This document shows, piece after piece, positions 47,664 through 56,720 of a stretch of DNA of 64,000 bases (the first letter of the stretch is position 1; each line of letters starts with the position of its first letter). Position numbers and translations under genes: made by a program. The notes beneath the pieces were generated by a model. That model was not told where the DNA came from and made no database searches. It worked only from the letters and a program-made list of their open reading frames with translations. The stretch covers positions 1 to 64,000 of the forward strand of contig NZ_CAJGBN010000072.1 in assembly GCF_904426505.1 (NCBI RefSeq), written 5' to 3'. The DNA is from Rubrivivax sp. A210 (GTDB lineage: Bacteria > Pseudomonadota > Gammaproteobacteria > Burkholderiales > Burkholderiaceae_C).

Positions 47664-48662
47664 ATGATCCGCCTGACCCGCCGCGCCCTGGCTGTTGCCC
47701 TGGCCGCACTGCTGCCCTTCGCCGCCGCCCAGGCCCAGGAACGCACCTTCAAGTACGCGCTGCAAAACCCCAAGGGCCACCCGCTCGAGCAGGGTGCGAC
47801 CAAGTTCGCCGAACTGGTGGCCGCCAAGTCGGGCGGCAAGCTCAAGGTCAACGTCTTCCCAGGCGGCACGCTGGGCGGCGACGCGGCCAATGTCTCGGCG
47901 CTGCAGGGCGGCACGATCGAGTTCGTGGCCCTCAACTCGGGCATCCTGGCCTCGCAGGTGAAGGACTTCGAGGTCTATGACTTCCCCTTCCTTTTCGCCA
48001 ATGCGCAAGAGGCCGACGCCGTGGTCGACGGCCCCTTCGGCCAGAAGTTGCACGCCAAGCTGGCCGACAAGGGCATCGTGGGCCTGGCCTATTTCGAACT
48101 GGGCTTCCGCAACATCACCAACGGCAAGCGGCCCATCGCCAAGGTCGAGGATCTGGCCGGCCTCAAGCTGCGCGTGATCCCCAACGCCATCAACGTCGAC
48201 TGGGTCAAGGCGGTCGGCGCCAACCCCACGCCCATGGCATTTCCCGAGGTCTATGCCGGCCTCGAGCAGAAGGCCATCGACGGCCAGGAAAACCCCTTCA
48301 GCGTGATCCTGGCCAACAAGTTCTTCGAGGTGCAGAAGCACCTGGCGGTGACCAACCACCAGTACAACCCGCAATCGCTGGTGATGAGCAAGAAGGTCTG
48401 GGACACCCTGGCGGCCGACCAGAAGAAGATCATCCAGGACGCCGCCAACGAGGCCGCCAAGTACGAGCGCCAGGTGAACCGCGATGCCGCCGCCGGCCAG
48501 CTGGCCGAACTGAAGAAGGCCGGCATGCAGGTGACCGAGCTGCCCGCCGCCGAGCAGGCCAAGCTGCGCGAGAAGTTCAAGCCGGTGATCGACAAGCACG
48601 GCGCCGCCATTGCCGCCACCGTGGCAGAACTGCAGGCCGAACTGGCCAAGGTCCGCAAGTAA
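47664..48662 (+). CDS. TRAP transporter periplasmic binding protein (DctP-like)
   Basis: A 332-residue DctP protein with signal peptide (1-25, ending AAAQA) and start 'KYALQNPKGHPLEQGATKFAELVAAKSGGKLKV'. The conserved Arg for carboxylate binding lies in 'LKLRVIPNAINVDWVKAVGANPTPMAFPEVYAGLEQKAIDGQENPF'. AGGAGAC precedes the start. It is followed by a shikimate-dehydrogenase-like gene 30 bp downstream, so the imported acid is probably its substrate. Confidence 0.94.
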   Translation: MIRLTRRALAVALAALLPFAAAQAQERTFKYALQNPKGHPLEQGATKFAELVAAKSGGKLKVNVFPGGTLGGDAANVSALQGGTIEFVALNSGILASQVKDFEVYDFPFLFANAQEADAVVDGPFGQKLHAKLADKGIVGLAYFELGFRNITNGKRPIAKVEDLAGLKLRVIPNAINVDWVKAVGANPTPMAFPEVYAGLEQKAIDGQENPFSVILANKFFEVQKHLAVTNHQYNPQSLVMSKKVWDTLAADQKKIIQDAANEAAKYERQVNRDAAAGQLAELKKAGMQVTELPAAEQAKLREKFKPVIDKHGAAIAATVAELQAELAKVRK

Positions 48663-48692
48663 GACGGCAAGGCTCGAAGCGACGGAGAGATC

Positions 48693-49526
48693 ATGATTCG
48701 CGGAACCACCGAGCTGATCGCACACATCGGCTATCCCACACACGCCTTCAAGGCGCCGATGATCTACAACCCGTACTTCGAGCACGCCGGCATCGACGCC
48801 GTGGTCGTGCCCATGGCCAGCCGCGGCGAGCACTACCCGGCCTTTCTGCGCGCCGTGTTCGCGCTGGACAACGTGCGCGGCGCCCTCATCACGATGCCGC
48901 ACAAGGTGACGACGGCGTCGCTGCTTGACGTGGCGCTGCCGGCGGTGTGCATTGCCGGCTCCTGCAACGCGGTGCGCCGCGATGCCGACGGCCGCCTGGT
49001 GGGCGACATGTTCGACGGCGAAGGCTTTGTGCGCGGCCTGCGCCGCAAGGGCTGCACGCTGCAGGGCGCACGCGCGCTGGTGGTGGGCTGTGGCGGCGTC
49101 GGCTCGGCCATCGCGGCCTCGCTGGCGGCGGCCGGCGTGGCGGCCATAGCCCTCTTCGACGCCCATGCGCCGGCCGCCGAGGCCCTGGGCGGCCGCCTGA
49201 AGGACCACTACGCCGCGCTCGAGGTCAATGTCGGCAGCAACGACCCCGACGGCTGCGACATCGTCGTCAACGGCACGCCACTGGGCATGAACGACGGCGA
49301 CCCGCTGCCGTTGGATGTGGCGCGCATCTCGCCGCAGGCCTTCGTCGGCGAGGTGGTGATGAAGACCGAGATGACGGCCTTCCTCAAGGCCGCCGCTGCG
49401 CGCGGCTGCCGCTACCAGGTGGGCTCGGACATGCTGTTCGAGATGATCCCGGCCTACCTCGAATTCTTCGGCTTCCCCACCACCACGCCCGAGACGCTGC
49501 GCGCGCTGGCGCGGCTGAGCTACTGA
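48693..49526 (+). CDS. Shikimate dehydrogenase family protein, TRAP-linked
   Basis: A 277-residue shikimate-dehydrogenase-fold protein with catalytic Lys (ITMPHKVTT), Asp (DMFDGEGFVRG), cofactor loop GCGGVGSA, and 'NGTPLGMNDGDPLPLD'. The AroE SKS motif is replaced by 'HAFKAP', similar to the 'VRAP' form at 19.7 kb and unlike true AroE, so both probably act on the same non-shikimate compound or related ones. It is the last gene of the TRAP operon, and converges on the second IclR gene with an 10-bp gap. Confidence 0.88.
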   Translation: MIRGTTELIAHIGYPTHAFKAPMIYNPYFEHAGIDAVVVPMASRGEHYPAFLRAVFALDNVRGALITMPHKVTTASLLDVALPAVCIAGSCNAVRRDADGRLVGDMFDGEGFVRGLRRKGCTLQGARALVVGCGGVGSAIAASLAAAGVAAIALFDAHAPAAEALGGRLKDHYAALEVNVGSNDPDGCDIVVNGTPLGMNDGDPLPLDVARISPQAFVGEVVMKTEMTAFLKAAAARGCRYQVGSDMLFEMIPAYLEFFGFPTTTPETLRALARLSY

Positions 49527-49536
49527 CCGGGCGACA

Positions 49537-50349
49537 TCAGAGCAGGGGCAGCAGCGTCAGCGCGGTATCGCGCAGCGCCGGCACCAGTTTCTCCTCGATG
49601 GCCGCGTGCGGCCAGTTGGGCACCTGCAACGTCATGCTCAGCGCCGCCTGGCACTTGCCGTGGCGGTCCAGCAGCGGCACGGCCACGCCCATCAGGCCGG
49701 CGTCGAGTTGTTGCTGGGTGATCCAGTGGTCGAGCCGGCGCGCGCCGCGCACCTTTTCAAGAAAGGCATCGCGGTCGGTCAGCGTCACCGGGCTGAAGCC
49801 GGCGAATTCATGCTCCTGCACCCAGCGCTGCACGGCCCTGTCGGGCAGGCGCGAGAGCAGCACAACGCCGGGCGAAACCACATGCGCCGGCGCGCGGTCA
49901 CCGACATGGAAGCCTATGGACACCAGGCGCGGGCTGTTGCTGCGCGCCACGTAGACGACCTCGTGGCCATCGAGCAGGCTCACGTTGACGGTTTCGCCGC
50001 TGGCCATGGACAGGCGCTGGATGAAGGGCTGCACCAGGCGCGGCATGCGCGCCGCACCCAGGTAGCTGCGGCCCAGGCGCAGCACGCGTGGCGCCAGCCA
50101 GAAGTGCTTGCCGTCGGTCTGGGCATAGCCGAAGTGGCACAGGCTCAGCAGGTGGCGGCGTGCCGCGGTGCGCGGAATGCCGGTGCGCTCGCCCACCATG
50201 GCCGCGGTCATGCGCGGGTGCTCGTCGTCGAAGCTCTCGATCACCGTCAGGCCGCGACCGAGCGCGACGATGAGGTCGGCCGCGGCAATGGGAAAGTCGG
50301 GCACGTCGACCTGGGGCGCGCGCTGCGGTTCTGTGCGGAGCTTGGCCAT
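49537..50349 (-). CDS. IclR-family transcriptional regulator (PcaR/PobR-like)
   Basis: A 270-residue IclR protein, paralogous to the one at 18.7 kb. The winged HTH (about 30-90; MTAAMVGERTGIPRTAARRHLLSL) and effector domain (about 110-265; RAPAHVVSPGVVLLSRLP, LDHWITQQQLDAGLMGVAVPL) have the wording of the PcaR/PcaU/PobR subgroup. The start at 50349 lies just inside the paired operator, so self-regulation is likely. The same paired sites before the MFS gene and the aldehyde dehydrogenase operon make it the best candidate for their regulator. Confidence 0.92.
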   Translation of the reverse strand: MAKLRTEPQRAPQVDVPDFPIAAADLIVALGRGLTVIESFDDEHPRMTAAMVGERTGIPRTAARRHLLSLCHFGYAQTDGKHFWLAPRVLRLGRSYLGAARMPRLVQPFIQRLSMASGETVNVSLLDGHEVVYVARSNSPRLVSIGFHVGDRAPAHVVSPGVVLLSRLPDRAVQRWVQEHEFAGFSPVTLTDRDAFLEKVRGARRLDHWITQQQLDAGLMGVAVPLLDRHGKCQAALSMTLQVPNWPHAAIEEKLVPALRDTALTLLPLL

Positions 50350-50356
50350 GGCGGGG

Positions 50357-50392
50357 GTCCGGTCATCGAACGAATCCGTCCGATGATCGCGC
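50357..50392. promoter_or_regulatory. Paired IclR-type operator before the second IclR gene
   Basis: gtccggt-c-atcgaac (50357-50371) and gtccgat-g-atcgcgc (50378-50392), centres 21 bp apart, begin 8 bp upstream of the start codon. The spacing is identical to the pairs at 2182-2217 and 11762-11797. Confidence 0.7.
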
Positions 50393-50558
50393 AAACCCGG
50401 CCCCGGTGCGCGCGACGCGCTCATTGCAGGCCGTCATCGTCAAAACTGTTGATTCCGATAAACTCCGGGGATTCGCCCCGACGCGGTTTTGTGCGGCGCC
50501 GGCGATAAGGGTTTCCTATTAGGCAAGTCTGGCAACGCCGAGGGGCGGCCGAAACCGC

Positions 50559-51179
50559 ATGTATCCGCAATTCAATCCATTCAACAAACCCAAGAGTGCG
50601 GCCCGTCTGGCGGCCGAAGAAGCTTTCTCCGCCTTCGGAAGCGAGCGTATATCCCGCCCCGATGTGCCGCCACCGGTCGTCACGGTGGTGAGCCGGAAGA
50701 TCACGCTGCGGGCGCCGGATACTCCACCGCCTCAGGCCGAGTCCGCCGCCGCGCCAGCGCCCGAGGCCCATGCCGCCACGGCGACCGAGGCCCAGGCCGA
50801 AGCCTCGAAGGCGCCACGCATCTTTCTCGTCAACCCCAAGGAAGGCGACGAAGCCACGCCGGCCCCGCAGGCCAGCCAGCCGGCCTACCTGGGTGACAGC
50901 GCGCCACTGCCGCGCAGCGGCCTGCGGCGCAAGCGCCAGCGCGCGGCGCCGGTGGAGGTGATCTACCGCGCCGAACCCCGCCCGCCGCGGCCGGCGGCCA
51001 CGGGGCAGAACGCGCTCGCGCTCGATGGCCTGCTGGACGGTCTCGACCCCGTTTTCGCGCAAATCCAGGCGGCCATGGCCTTCAGGGTCGACGATCCTGG
51101 CCTTGCCGGACAGTGGGAGCCGCTCTCGAAGGCGCTCGATGAGATCGCCGCCCGCATACGCGCCGAAATGCCGGCCTGA
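50559..51179 (+). CDS. Hypothetical protein, disordered and Pro/Ala-rich
   Basis: A 206-residue soluble protein of unknown function. The N-terminus MYPQFNPFNKPKSAARLAAEEAFSAF is followed by a long low-complexity Ala/Pro/Glu stretch (about 50-130), a basic patch GLRRKRQRAAP (120-130), and a short helical C-terminus (about 150-206; LDGLLDGLDPVFAQIQAAMAF). There is no signal peptide or membrane helix. The codon pattern fits the genome. The 200-bp region before it also holds the IclR operator and a GGGG-ATTCG-CCCC hairpin; I see no good ribosome-binding site. Confidence 0.6.
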   Translation: MYPQFNPFNKPKSAARLAAEEAFSAFGSERISRPDVPPPVVTVVSRKITLRAPDTPPPQAESAAAPAPEAHAATATEAQAEASKAPRIFLVNPKEGDEATPAPQASQPAYLGDSAPLPRSGLRRKRQRAAPVEVIYRAEPRPPRPAATGQNALALDGLLDGLDPVFAQIQAAMAFRVDDPGLAGQWEPLSKALDEIAARIRAEMPA

Positions 51180-51199
51180 ATCTCGGCGCCGGCGCCTGG

Positions 51200-52318
51200 T
51201 CAGGCGCCGGTGATCGCGAGGGATTCACCCTCGACGAAGCAGCGGTTGATTGCCAGTTCTGGCGTCAATTCCACGATGTCGGCGTGCGCGCCCGCCTGCA
51301 GGCGGCCGCGTTCGCCTTCGCCCAGGTAGTCGGCCGGGTGGGTCGAGAGGTGCAGCGCCGCCTGCTGCAGCGGTATGCCGATGGCGACCAGGTTCCGCAA
51401 GGCCTGGTCCATGGTCAGCACGCTGCCGGCCAAGGTGCCATCGGCCAGGCGCACGCCGCCCAGGCATTTGTGGACCGTCTGCGAGCCCAGGCGGTAAGCG
51501 CCATCGGGCATGCCGGCGCCGGCCGTTGAATCGGTGACGCAGCACAGGCGCGGTATGGCGCGCCGCGCCGCGTGGATGGCGCCCGCGTGGACATGCAGCA
51601 GGTCCGGGATCAGCTCGGCGTACTCGGCGTGGGCCAGCGCCGCCCCCACCATGCCGGGCGCGCGGTGGTGCAGGCCGCTCATCGCGTTGAACAGATGGGT
51701 GAAACCGGCTGCACCTGCGGCGAGCGCGGCCACGCCGTCCTCGTAACTGCCGCCGCTGTGGCCGATCTGCACCCGGATGCCGGCCCCGCGCAGCGCGGCT
51801 ATCAATGCCAGGTGGCCGGCGATTTCGGGCGCCAGCGTCAGCACGCGTATCGGTGCCAGCGCGGCGAGGGCCATCACCTCGGCCAGCGTGCCGGCCCGCG
51901 CGCCAGCGGGCTGGGCGCCCAGCTTGTCGGGGCTGAGATAGGGGCCTTCGAGGTGTACGCCGAGCACCCGCGCCGCGCCCGCCGCGCGCCCGGCCATGGC
52001 GCGGGCGATGTCGGCCAGGGCGTGCTCGATCTCGGCACGCGGCGCCGTCATCGTCGTCGCCAGCAGGCTGGTCGTGCCATGGCGGGCATGCAGCCGTGCC
52101 ACGGTGTCGATGGCGCCACCGCCCTCCATCACGTCGGCGCCGCCGCCGCCGTGGACGTGCAGGTCGATGAAGCCGGGCAGCAGCAGCGGCTGGCCGGCGC
52201 GCGGCGCGGCCACGGCCTCGCCCTCGATGGCGACGATGCGGCTGTCGAAGCTCAGCTGGCCGCTCACCCAGCCCGCGGGGGTGAGGATGGCGCCGCTGAT
52301 GCGCTGGATCGGGTTCAT
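51200..52318 (-). CDS. nagA: N-acetylglucosamine-6-phosphate deacetylase
   Basis: A 372-residue amidohydrolase, converting GlcNAc-6-P to glucosamine-6-P and acetate in the cytoplasm. Marks: metal site DLHVHGGGGADV (about 52-63), VLGVHLEGPYLSPDKLGA (Glu ligand), IGHSGGSYEDG, FTHLFNAMSGLHHRAPG and catalytic Asp in CVTDSTAGAGMPDG. It overlaps the kinase gene by 4 bp (ATGA), and the two steps, phosphorylation then deacetylation, follow each other. NagB and a transporter are not in the window. Confidence 0.93.
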   Translation of the reverse strand: MNPIQRISGAILTPAGWVSGQLSFDSRIVAIEGEAVAAPRAGQPLLLPGFIDLHVHGGGGADVMEGGGAIDTVARLHARHGTTSLLATTMTAPRAEIEHALADIARAMAGRAAGAARVLGVHLEGPYLSPDKLGAQPAGARAGTLAEVMALAALAPIRVLTLAPEIAGHLALIAALRGAGIRVQIGHSGGSYEDGVAALAAGAAGFTHLFNAMSGLHHRAPGMVGAALAHAEYAELIPDLLHVHAGAIHAARRAIPRLCCVTDSTAGAGMPDGAYRLGSQTVHKCLGGVRLADGTLAGSVLTMDQALRNLVAIGIPLQQAALHLSTHPADYLGEGERGRLQAGAHADIVELTPELAINRCFVEGESLAITGA

Positions 52319-53235
52319 GGCGTCGGGATGATGCCAGCCGGTGCCGCCGCCGACAGCAGGCCGAGCGCGCCATCCATCGCGTCGCCGGCCGGCTGCACGA
52401 TGCGCTGGCGCAGCGCGGCATCCAGCCGCGGCAGCAGGCGGGCACCGACGCTGCCGGTGATGACCAGCGGCAGGGCGCCCGCCGGGTCGAGGGTGAGGGC
52501 CAAGGTCTCGACCGCGGCGGCGGCGGCGGCGATCAGTGCCGCCGCGGCGGCATCCGCCGCCTCGAGATCGAACACCATTGGCGCCAGCGCGGCCCAGGCG
52601 GCCTGGTCGGCGGCCAGCGACCAGGCCAGCAGGCGGTGGCGTTCGGCGCCGCAGCGCGCCCAGATCGCACGCGCCAGCGCGGCCGCCGGCGCGCGGCCGT
52701 CCAGCGCCTGCTGGGCGTGGCGCACGGCCTGCTGGCCCAGCCAGGCGCCACTGCCCTCGTCGCCCAGCCGCCAACCCCAGCCACCGACCATCAGCCTGCG
52801 CCCGTCATGGCAGCGTGCCACGCCCACGCTGCCGCTGCCCGCCACCACCAGTGCGCCTGGTGCGCCGGCATGGGCGCCGAGCAGGGCGGTCCAGCCGTCG
52901 GATTCGAGGGCGATGCGGCCCCAGGATGGCGCGCTGTCGTGGAAGGCGCGCGCCCAGGCCGGGTTCTCGGCGCCCGAAAGCCCGAGGCCCAGGCCGCAGC
53001 CGGCCCGCCAGGCCGGGTCGCCCAGGGCCGCGGCGTCCAGTCCGGCGCACTCCAGCGCGGCGGCCGTGGCCGCAAGCACATGGCGCCAGGCCTGCTCCAT
53101 GCCCTGGCCCAGGGCCGAGGGGCCGGCTTCGCCGTGGCCCAGCCGCCGCCCGTCGGCGGCGACGAGGCGGGCGCGCGTGCCGCTGCCGCCGCCGTCGATG
53201 CCGACGCACAAGCGCAAGGAGGAAGATGCCGTCAT
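52315..53235 (-). CDS. BadF/BadG/BcrA/BcrD-type sugar kinase, probable N-acetylglucosamine kinase
   Basis: A 306-residue ASKHA-fold kinase. The phosphate-1 loop LCVGIDGGGSGTRARLV (about 9-24), 'VVAGSGSVGVARC' and 'GWGWRLGDEGSGAWLGQQAV' match the eukaryotic-type GlcNAc kinase/BadF group. Coupling with nagA makes GlcNAc the likely substrate, though MurNAc or glucosamine are possible. The start at 53235 (MTASSSLRL) was preferred to longer forms that reach into the palindrome region. Confidence 0.88.
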   Translation of the reverse strand: MTASSSLRLCVGIDGGGSGTRARLVAADGRRLGHGEAGPSALGQGMEQAWRHVLAATAAALECAGLDAAALGDPAWRAGCGLGLGLSGAENPAWARAFHDSAPSWGRIALESDGWTALLGAHAGAPGALVVAGSGSVGVARCHDGRRLMVGGWGWRLGDEGSGAWLGQQAVRHAQQALDGRAPAAALARAIWARCGAERHRLLAWSLAADQAAWAALAPMVFDLEAADAAAAALIAAAAAAVETLALTLDPAGALPLVITGSVGARLLPRLDAALRQRIVQPAGDAMDGALGLLSAAAPAGIIPTP

Positions 53236-53318
53236 GGCCGCGATGCTAGCCAGGGTCGGCGCCGATGGGGCGGCGAGGGTCGGGGGCAGGCTGCCGATTC
53301 GGGTCCGCGCCTGGATTG

Positions 53319-53336
53319 ATTTGCGCCAACGCAAAT
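53319..53336. promoter_or_regulatory. Palindrome upstream of the nag genes
   Basis: atttgcg-ccaa-cgcaaat, perfect 7-bp arms, 84 bp before the kinase start and 100 bp before the SDR start. The form suits a GntR- or LacI-type operator. No such regulator gene is adjacent. Confidence 0.4.
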
Positions 53337-53399
53337 GCCCTCGAATTGGGGCCCCTGATCGCGCCTGCGTAAGGAAAAACACAACCCGGGCAATTATCA

Positions 53400-53418
53400 T
53401 GCTGCGGTGCAACATGAC
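53400..53418. promoter_or_regulatory. PhaR-like site at the SDR-phaC promoter
   Basis: tgctgcggtgcaacatgac differs by one base from 12632-12650 at the phasin promoter. It starts at the last base of a -10-like TATCAT (53395-53400), a position suited to repression. Confidence 0.65.
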
Positions 53419-53436
53419 TCAACGAGGTAGATAGCT

Positions 53437-54252
53437 ATGGACATCTCGAACAGGGTGGGCGTCATCACCGGTGGCGCCAGCGGCATCGGACGGGCGGTGG
53501 CGGTGGCCATGGCCAAGCGTGGCGTGGCCGCGGTGGGCCTGGTGGACATGAACGACGCCGTCGGCGAGGTCGCCGAGAAGCTCAACGCCGAGTTCGGCCG
53601 CAAGTTTGCCGTGCCCTTCAAGGGCAACACCACCGACGAGGCCTTCCGCGCCTCGGTCTTCGATTCGCTGAGCAGCCAGTTCGACCGCGTCTCGATGTGC
53701 GTGCCGGCCGCCGGCATCACCCGCGACGAGCTCGCGGTGCGCATCGACAAGGCCACCGGCAAGGCCCGCATCTACCCGATCGAGCAGTTCAAGCTGGTCG
53801 TCGACGTCAACCTCATCGCGCCGATCTACTGGGCGCTCGAGATGATTGGCCGCATCGCCGAAGACCGCGCCGCCAAGGGCCTCAAGCGCTGGACACCGGC
53901 CGAGCATGTGCAGGGCTCGGTGGTCTTCGTCGGCTCGATCTCGTCGCAGGGCAACCGCGGCCAGGTCTCCTACGCCAGCACCAAGGCCGGCCTGCGCGGC
54001 GCCGCCGCCACCATCATGAAGGAAGCGATGTTCCACGGCGTGCGCTGCGGCGTCATCCACCCCGGCTTCACCGACACGCCCATGGTGCGCTCGATGGGCC
54101 TGGACTACGTCGACAAGAACATCCTGCCCTTCACCCAGCTCGGCCGCCTGATCCAGCCCGACGAGATCGCCGACGCAATCTGCTTCATGCTCGCCAACTC
54201 CTCGGTGAGCGGCGAGTTGTGGGTCGACGCCGGCTGGCATGCGCCGGCCTGA
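53437..54252 (+). CDS. Short-chain dehydrogenase/reductase, PHA-linked
   Basis: A 271-residue SDR with NAD(P) loop TGGASGIGRAV (about 11-21), catalytic Ser in GSISSQGNRGQ and YASTK (Tyr and Lys), and 'IHPGFTDTPM'. Its place 63 bp before phaC, behind a PhaR-like site, suggests acetoacetyl-CoA reductase or 3-hydroxybutyrate dehydrogenase activity supplying or using 3-hydroxybutyryl units. It is longer than classic PhaB (about 246) and only distantly like it, so the assignment to PhaB is not secure. No thiolase gene is adjacent. Confidence 0.85.
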   Translation: MDISNRVGVITGGASGIGRAVAVAMAKRGVAAVGLVDMNDAVGEVAEKLNAEFGRKFAVPFKGNTTDEAFRASVFDSLSSQFDRVSMCVPAAGITRDELAVRIDKATGKARIYPIEQFKLVVDVNLIAPIYWALEMIGRIAEDRAAKGLKRWTPAEHVQGSVVFVGSISSQGNRGQVSYASTKAGLRGAAATIMKEAMFHGVRCGVIHPGFTDTPMVRSMGLDYVDKNILPFTQLGRLIQPDEIADAICFMLANSSVSGELWVDAGWHAPA

Positions 54253-54315
54253 CGCCCGCACGTCCACAGCGCCCGCCTTGCCCCCCAGTCAGACCTTCCA
54301 GAGCCCCGAGCCGAC

Positions 54316-56055
54316 ATGAGCAACAACAGCAGCAAGCCCCTCTCCACCAAGGAACTCGACCGCGAGTACCGCGCCCAGCTGGCGCAGATGACGGGAGGGA
54401 TGGCGCTGTCGTCCTTCACCACGGCCTGGGTCGACTGGGTGACGCACCTGGCACTGTCGCCGGCCAAGCAGCAGGAGCTGCGCCAGCACGCGATGGAGCG
54501 CGCCACCGACACCGGCTCCTTCGTGCTGCAGGCGCTGGCCGGCGAGGCGGTGTCGCCGGCCGAGGGCTTCGCGGGCAAGGCCGAAAAGCGCTTCGACAAC
54601 CAGGCCTGGTCGCAGTTTCCCTTCAACGTCGTCGCGCGGGCCTACCAGAACAACCAGGCGCTGATGCGCGAGGCGCTCGACGGCGTGAGCGGGCTCAACC
54701 CCTACCACGCCCAGCTGCTGCAGTTCGCGGCGCGCATGGTGTCGGATGCGGCCTCGCCGGCCAACAGCCTGGCCACCAACCCCGAGCTGCAGGCGCTGAC
54801 GCAGGAAGAGCACGGCCAGAACCTGGTGCGCGGCCTGCAGCACCTGGCCGAGGACATCAGCCGCACGCTGGCCGGTGGCGAGGCGGCCGACCCGGGTGAT
54901 TTCGCCGCCGGCAAGGGCGTGGCGGTGACCCCGGGCAAGGTGGTCTTCCGCAACGAGCTGATCGAGGTCATCCAGTACGCGCCGACCACGGCCCAGGTGC
55001 ATGCCGAGCCCGTGCTCATCGTGCCGGCCTGGATCATGAAGTACTACATCCTCGACCTGAGCCCGCGCAACTCGATGGTCAAGTTCCTGGTCGACCAGGG
55101 CCACACCGTCTTCATGATGTCGTGGAAGAACCCCGGCACCGACGACCGCAATGTCGGCATGGAAGACTATGTCGACAAGGGCCTGCGCGCCGCCATCGAC
55201 GCCGTCTCGGCCATTGTGCCCAAGTACAAGATGCACGCCGTCGGCTACTGCATCGGCGGCACGCTGCTCACCATCGGCGCCGCGGCCCTGGGCCGTGCCA
55301 AGGACGAGCGCCTGGCCTCGGTGACGATGTTCGCGGCCCAGGTCGATTTCTCCGAGCCGGGCGAGCTGTCCTACTTCATCAACCCCGGCCAGCTGGCGAC
55401 GCTGGACGCCACCATGCACCGCAAGGGCGTGCTGGAGAGCAAGCAGATGGGCGGCGCCTTCGCGCTGCTGCGCGCGCAAGACCTGGTCTGGCAGCCGCTG
55501 ATCAACAACTACCTCAAGGGCAAGCGCGATCCGCTGATCGACCTCATGGCCTGGAACGCCGACGGCACGCGCATGCCCTGGCGCATGCACTCGGAATACC
55601 TGTACCGCCTGTACATGGACAACGAACTGGCGATGAACCGCTTCGAGCATGGCGGCACGCGCGTGCGCCTGTCCGACATCCGGGTGCCGATGTTCGTGGT
55701 GGGCACCGAGGCCGACCACGTCGCGCCCTGGACCTCGGTCTACAAGGTCGACAACCTCGTGCGCTCCGACGACATGACCTTTCTGCTCACCGCCGGTGGC
55801 CACAACGCCGGCATCGTCTGCGGCCCGGTCCACCCCAAGCGCCACTACCGCATGATGACGCGCCGCCTGGCCGACCCGCACCTGGCGCCGGACGAGTGGA
55901 TGGAAGCCGCGCCCAAGAGCGAAGGTTCCTGGTGGCCGGCCTGGCAGGGCTGGCTGGCCGCGCACTCCACCGGCCAGGTCAAGCCGCCGGCCATGGGCAA
56001 CAAGACCTACAAGGCGCTCGAAGACGCGCCCGGCCAGTACATCCTGCAGCGCTGA
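54316..56055 (+). CDS. phaC: Class I poly(3-hydroxyalkanoate) synthase
   Basis: A 579-residue PHA synthase polymerising (R)-3-hydroxyacyl-CoA at the granule surface. The lipase-like box is GYCIGG with nucleophile C312; the triad is completed by D467 (GTEADHVAPW) and H496 (AGGHNAGIV). The N-terminal domain (1-200) with FNVVARAYQNN is typical of class I enzymes. A terminator lies 40 bp after the stop. It is probably cotranscribed with the SDR gene. Confidence 0.96.
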   Translation: MSNNSSKPLSTKELDREYRAQLAQMTGGMALSSFTTAWVDWVTHLALSPAKQQELRQHAMERATDTGSFVLQALAGEAVSPAEGFAGKAEKRFDNQAWSQFPFNVVARAYQNNQALMREALDGVSGLNPYHAQLLQFAARMVSDAASPANSLATNPELQALTQEEHGQNLVRGLQHLAEDISRTLAGGEAADPGDFAAGKGVAVTPGKVVFRNELIEVIQYAPTTAQVHAEPVLIVPAWIMKYYILDLSPRNSMVKFLVDQGHTVFMMSWKNPGTDDRNVGMEDYVDKGLRAAIDAVSAIVPKYKMHAVGYCIGGTLLTIGAAALGRAKDERLASVTMFAAQVDFSEPGELSYFINPGQLATLDATMHRKGVLESKQMGGAFALLRAQDLVWQPLINNYLKGKRDPLIDLMAWNADGTRMPWRMHSEYLYRLYMDNELAMNRFEHGGTRVRLSDIRVPMFVVGTEADHVAPWTSVYKVDNLVRSDDMTFLLTAGGHNAGIVCGPVHPKRHYRMMTRRLADPHLAPDEWMEAAPKSEGSWWPAWQGWLAAHSTGQVKPPAMGNKTYKALEDAPGQYILQR

Positions 56056-56094
56056 CCCCGCCGGGCGCTGCGGCGCCCATCCCGGCAGAATCAC

Positions 56095-56130
56095 AAGCCG
56101 GCCACCGCCCCAGGCGGTGGTCGGCTTCTT
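56095..56130 (+). terminator. Rho-independent terminator after phaC
   Basis: aagccggccaccgcc and ggcggtggtcggctt form a stem of about 14 bp (one G·T), with a short loop, followed by cttc. It ends 20 bp before the FMN reductase start. Confidence 0.8.
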
Positions 56131-56147
56131 CACTTCAGGGGTGGGCG

Positions 56148-56711
56148 ATGGTCAGGATCCTCGGCATTTCGGGCAGCCTGCGGGCGGCCTCTCTCAATAC
56201 CGCCTTGCTGAAGGCGGCCCAGGCGCTGGCCGGCGCCGATATGGCGCTCGAGGCGGCCACGCTGCACGGCATCCCCCTCTACGACGGCGATGTCGAGCAG
56301 GCCGAGGGCGCGCCGGCCGCGGTGCGCGCGCTCAAAGACCGCATGCTGGCCAGCGACGGCCTGCTGCTCGTCAGCCCCGAGTACAACAATGGCATCCCCG
56401 GCGTCTTCAAGAACGCGGTCGACTGGCTGTCACGGCCGACGCCCGGCCTGGCCGATGTCTTTCGCGACCGGCCGCTGGCGCTGATCGGCGCCTCGCCGGG
56501 CGGCTTCGGCACCACGCTGGCGCAGGCGCACTGGCTGCCGGTGCTGCGTACCCTGGGCGCCCGGCAATGGAATGGCGGCCGCCTGATGGTGTCGCGCGCC
56601 CAGGCCGCCTTTGCCGCCGACGGCAGCCTGCAGGACGAGGCCGTCAAGCGCCAGCTGGGCGATTTCCTGCAGGGCTTTGCGGCCTTTGTCGCCACATCGA
56701 AGCGGCGCTGA
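56148..56711 (+). CDS. NADPH-dependent FMN reductase / quinone reductase (flavodoxin-like)
   Basis: A 187-residue flavoprotein of the NADPH-dependent FMN reductase family (ChrR/AzoR-type). It has the FMN phosphate loop GISGSLRAASLN (6-17) and 'LLLVSPEYNNGIPGVFKNAVDWLSR' (about 74-98), the second FMN-binding block. It probably reduces quinones or other small acceptors in the cytoplasm. It stands alone, converging with the DUF2892 gene 9 bp away. Confidence 0.92.
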   Translation: MVRILGISGSLRAASLNTALLKAAQALAGADMALEAATLHGIPLYDGDVEQAEGAPAAVRALKDRMLASDGLLLVSPEYNNGIPGVFKNAVDWLSRPTPGLADVFRDRPLALIGASPGGFGTTLAQAHWLPVLRTLGARQWNGGRLMVSRAQAAFAADGSLQDEAVKRQLGDFLQGFAAFVATSKRR

Positions 56712-56720
56712 AGCGTCGCC

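Noticed and set aside
50450..50558. Possible riboswitch in the leader of the hypothetical protein
   Set aside because: One small hairpin and some conserved-looking text, but it does not match a riboswitch consensus I know.
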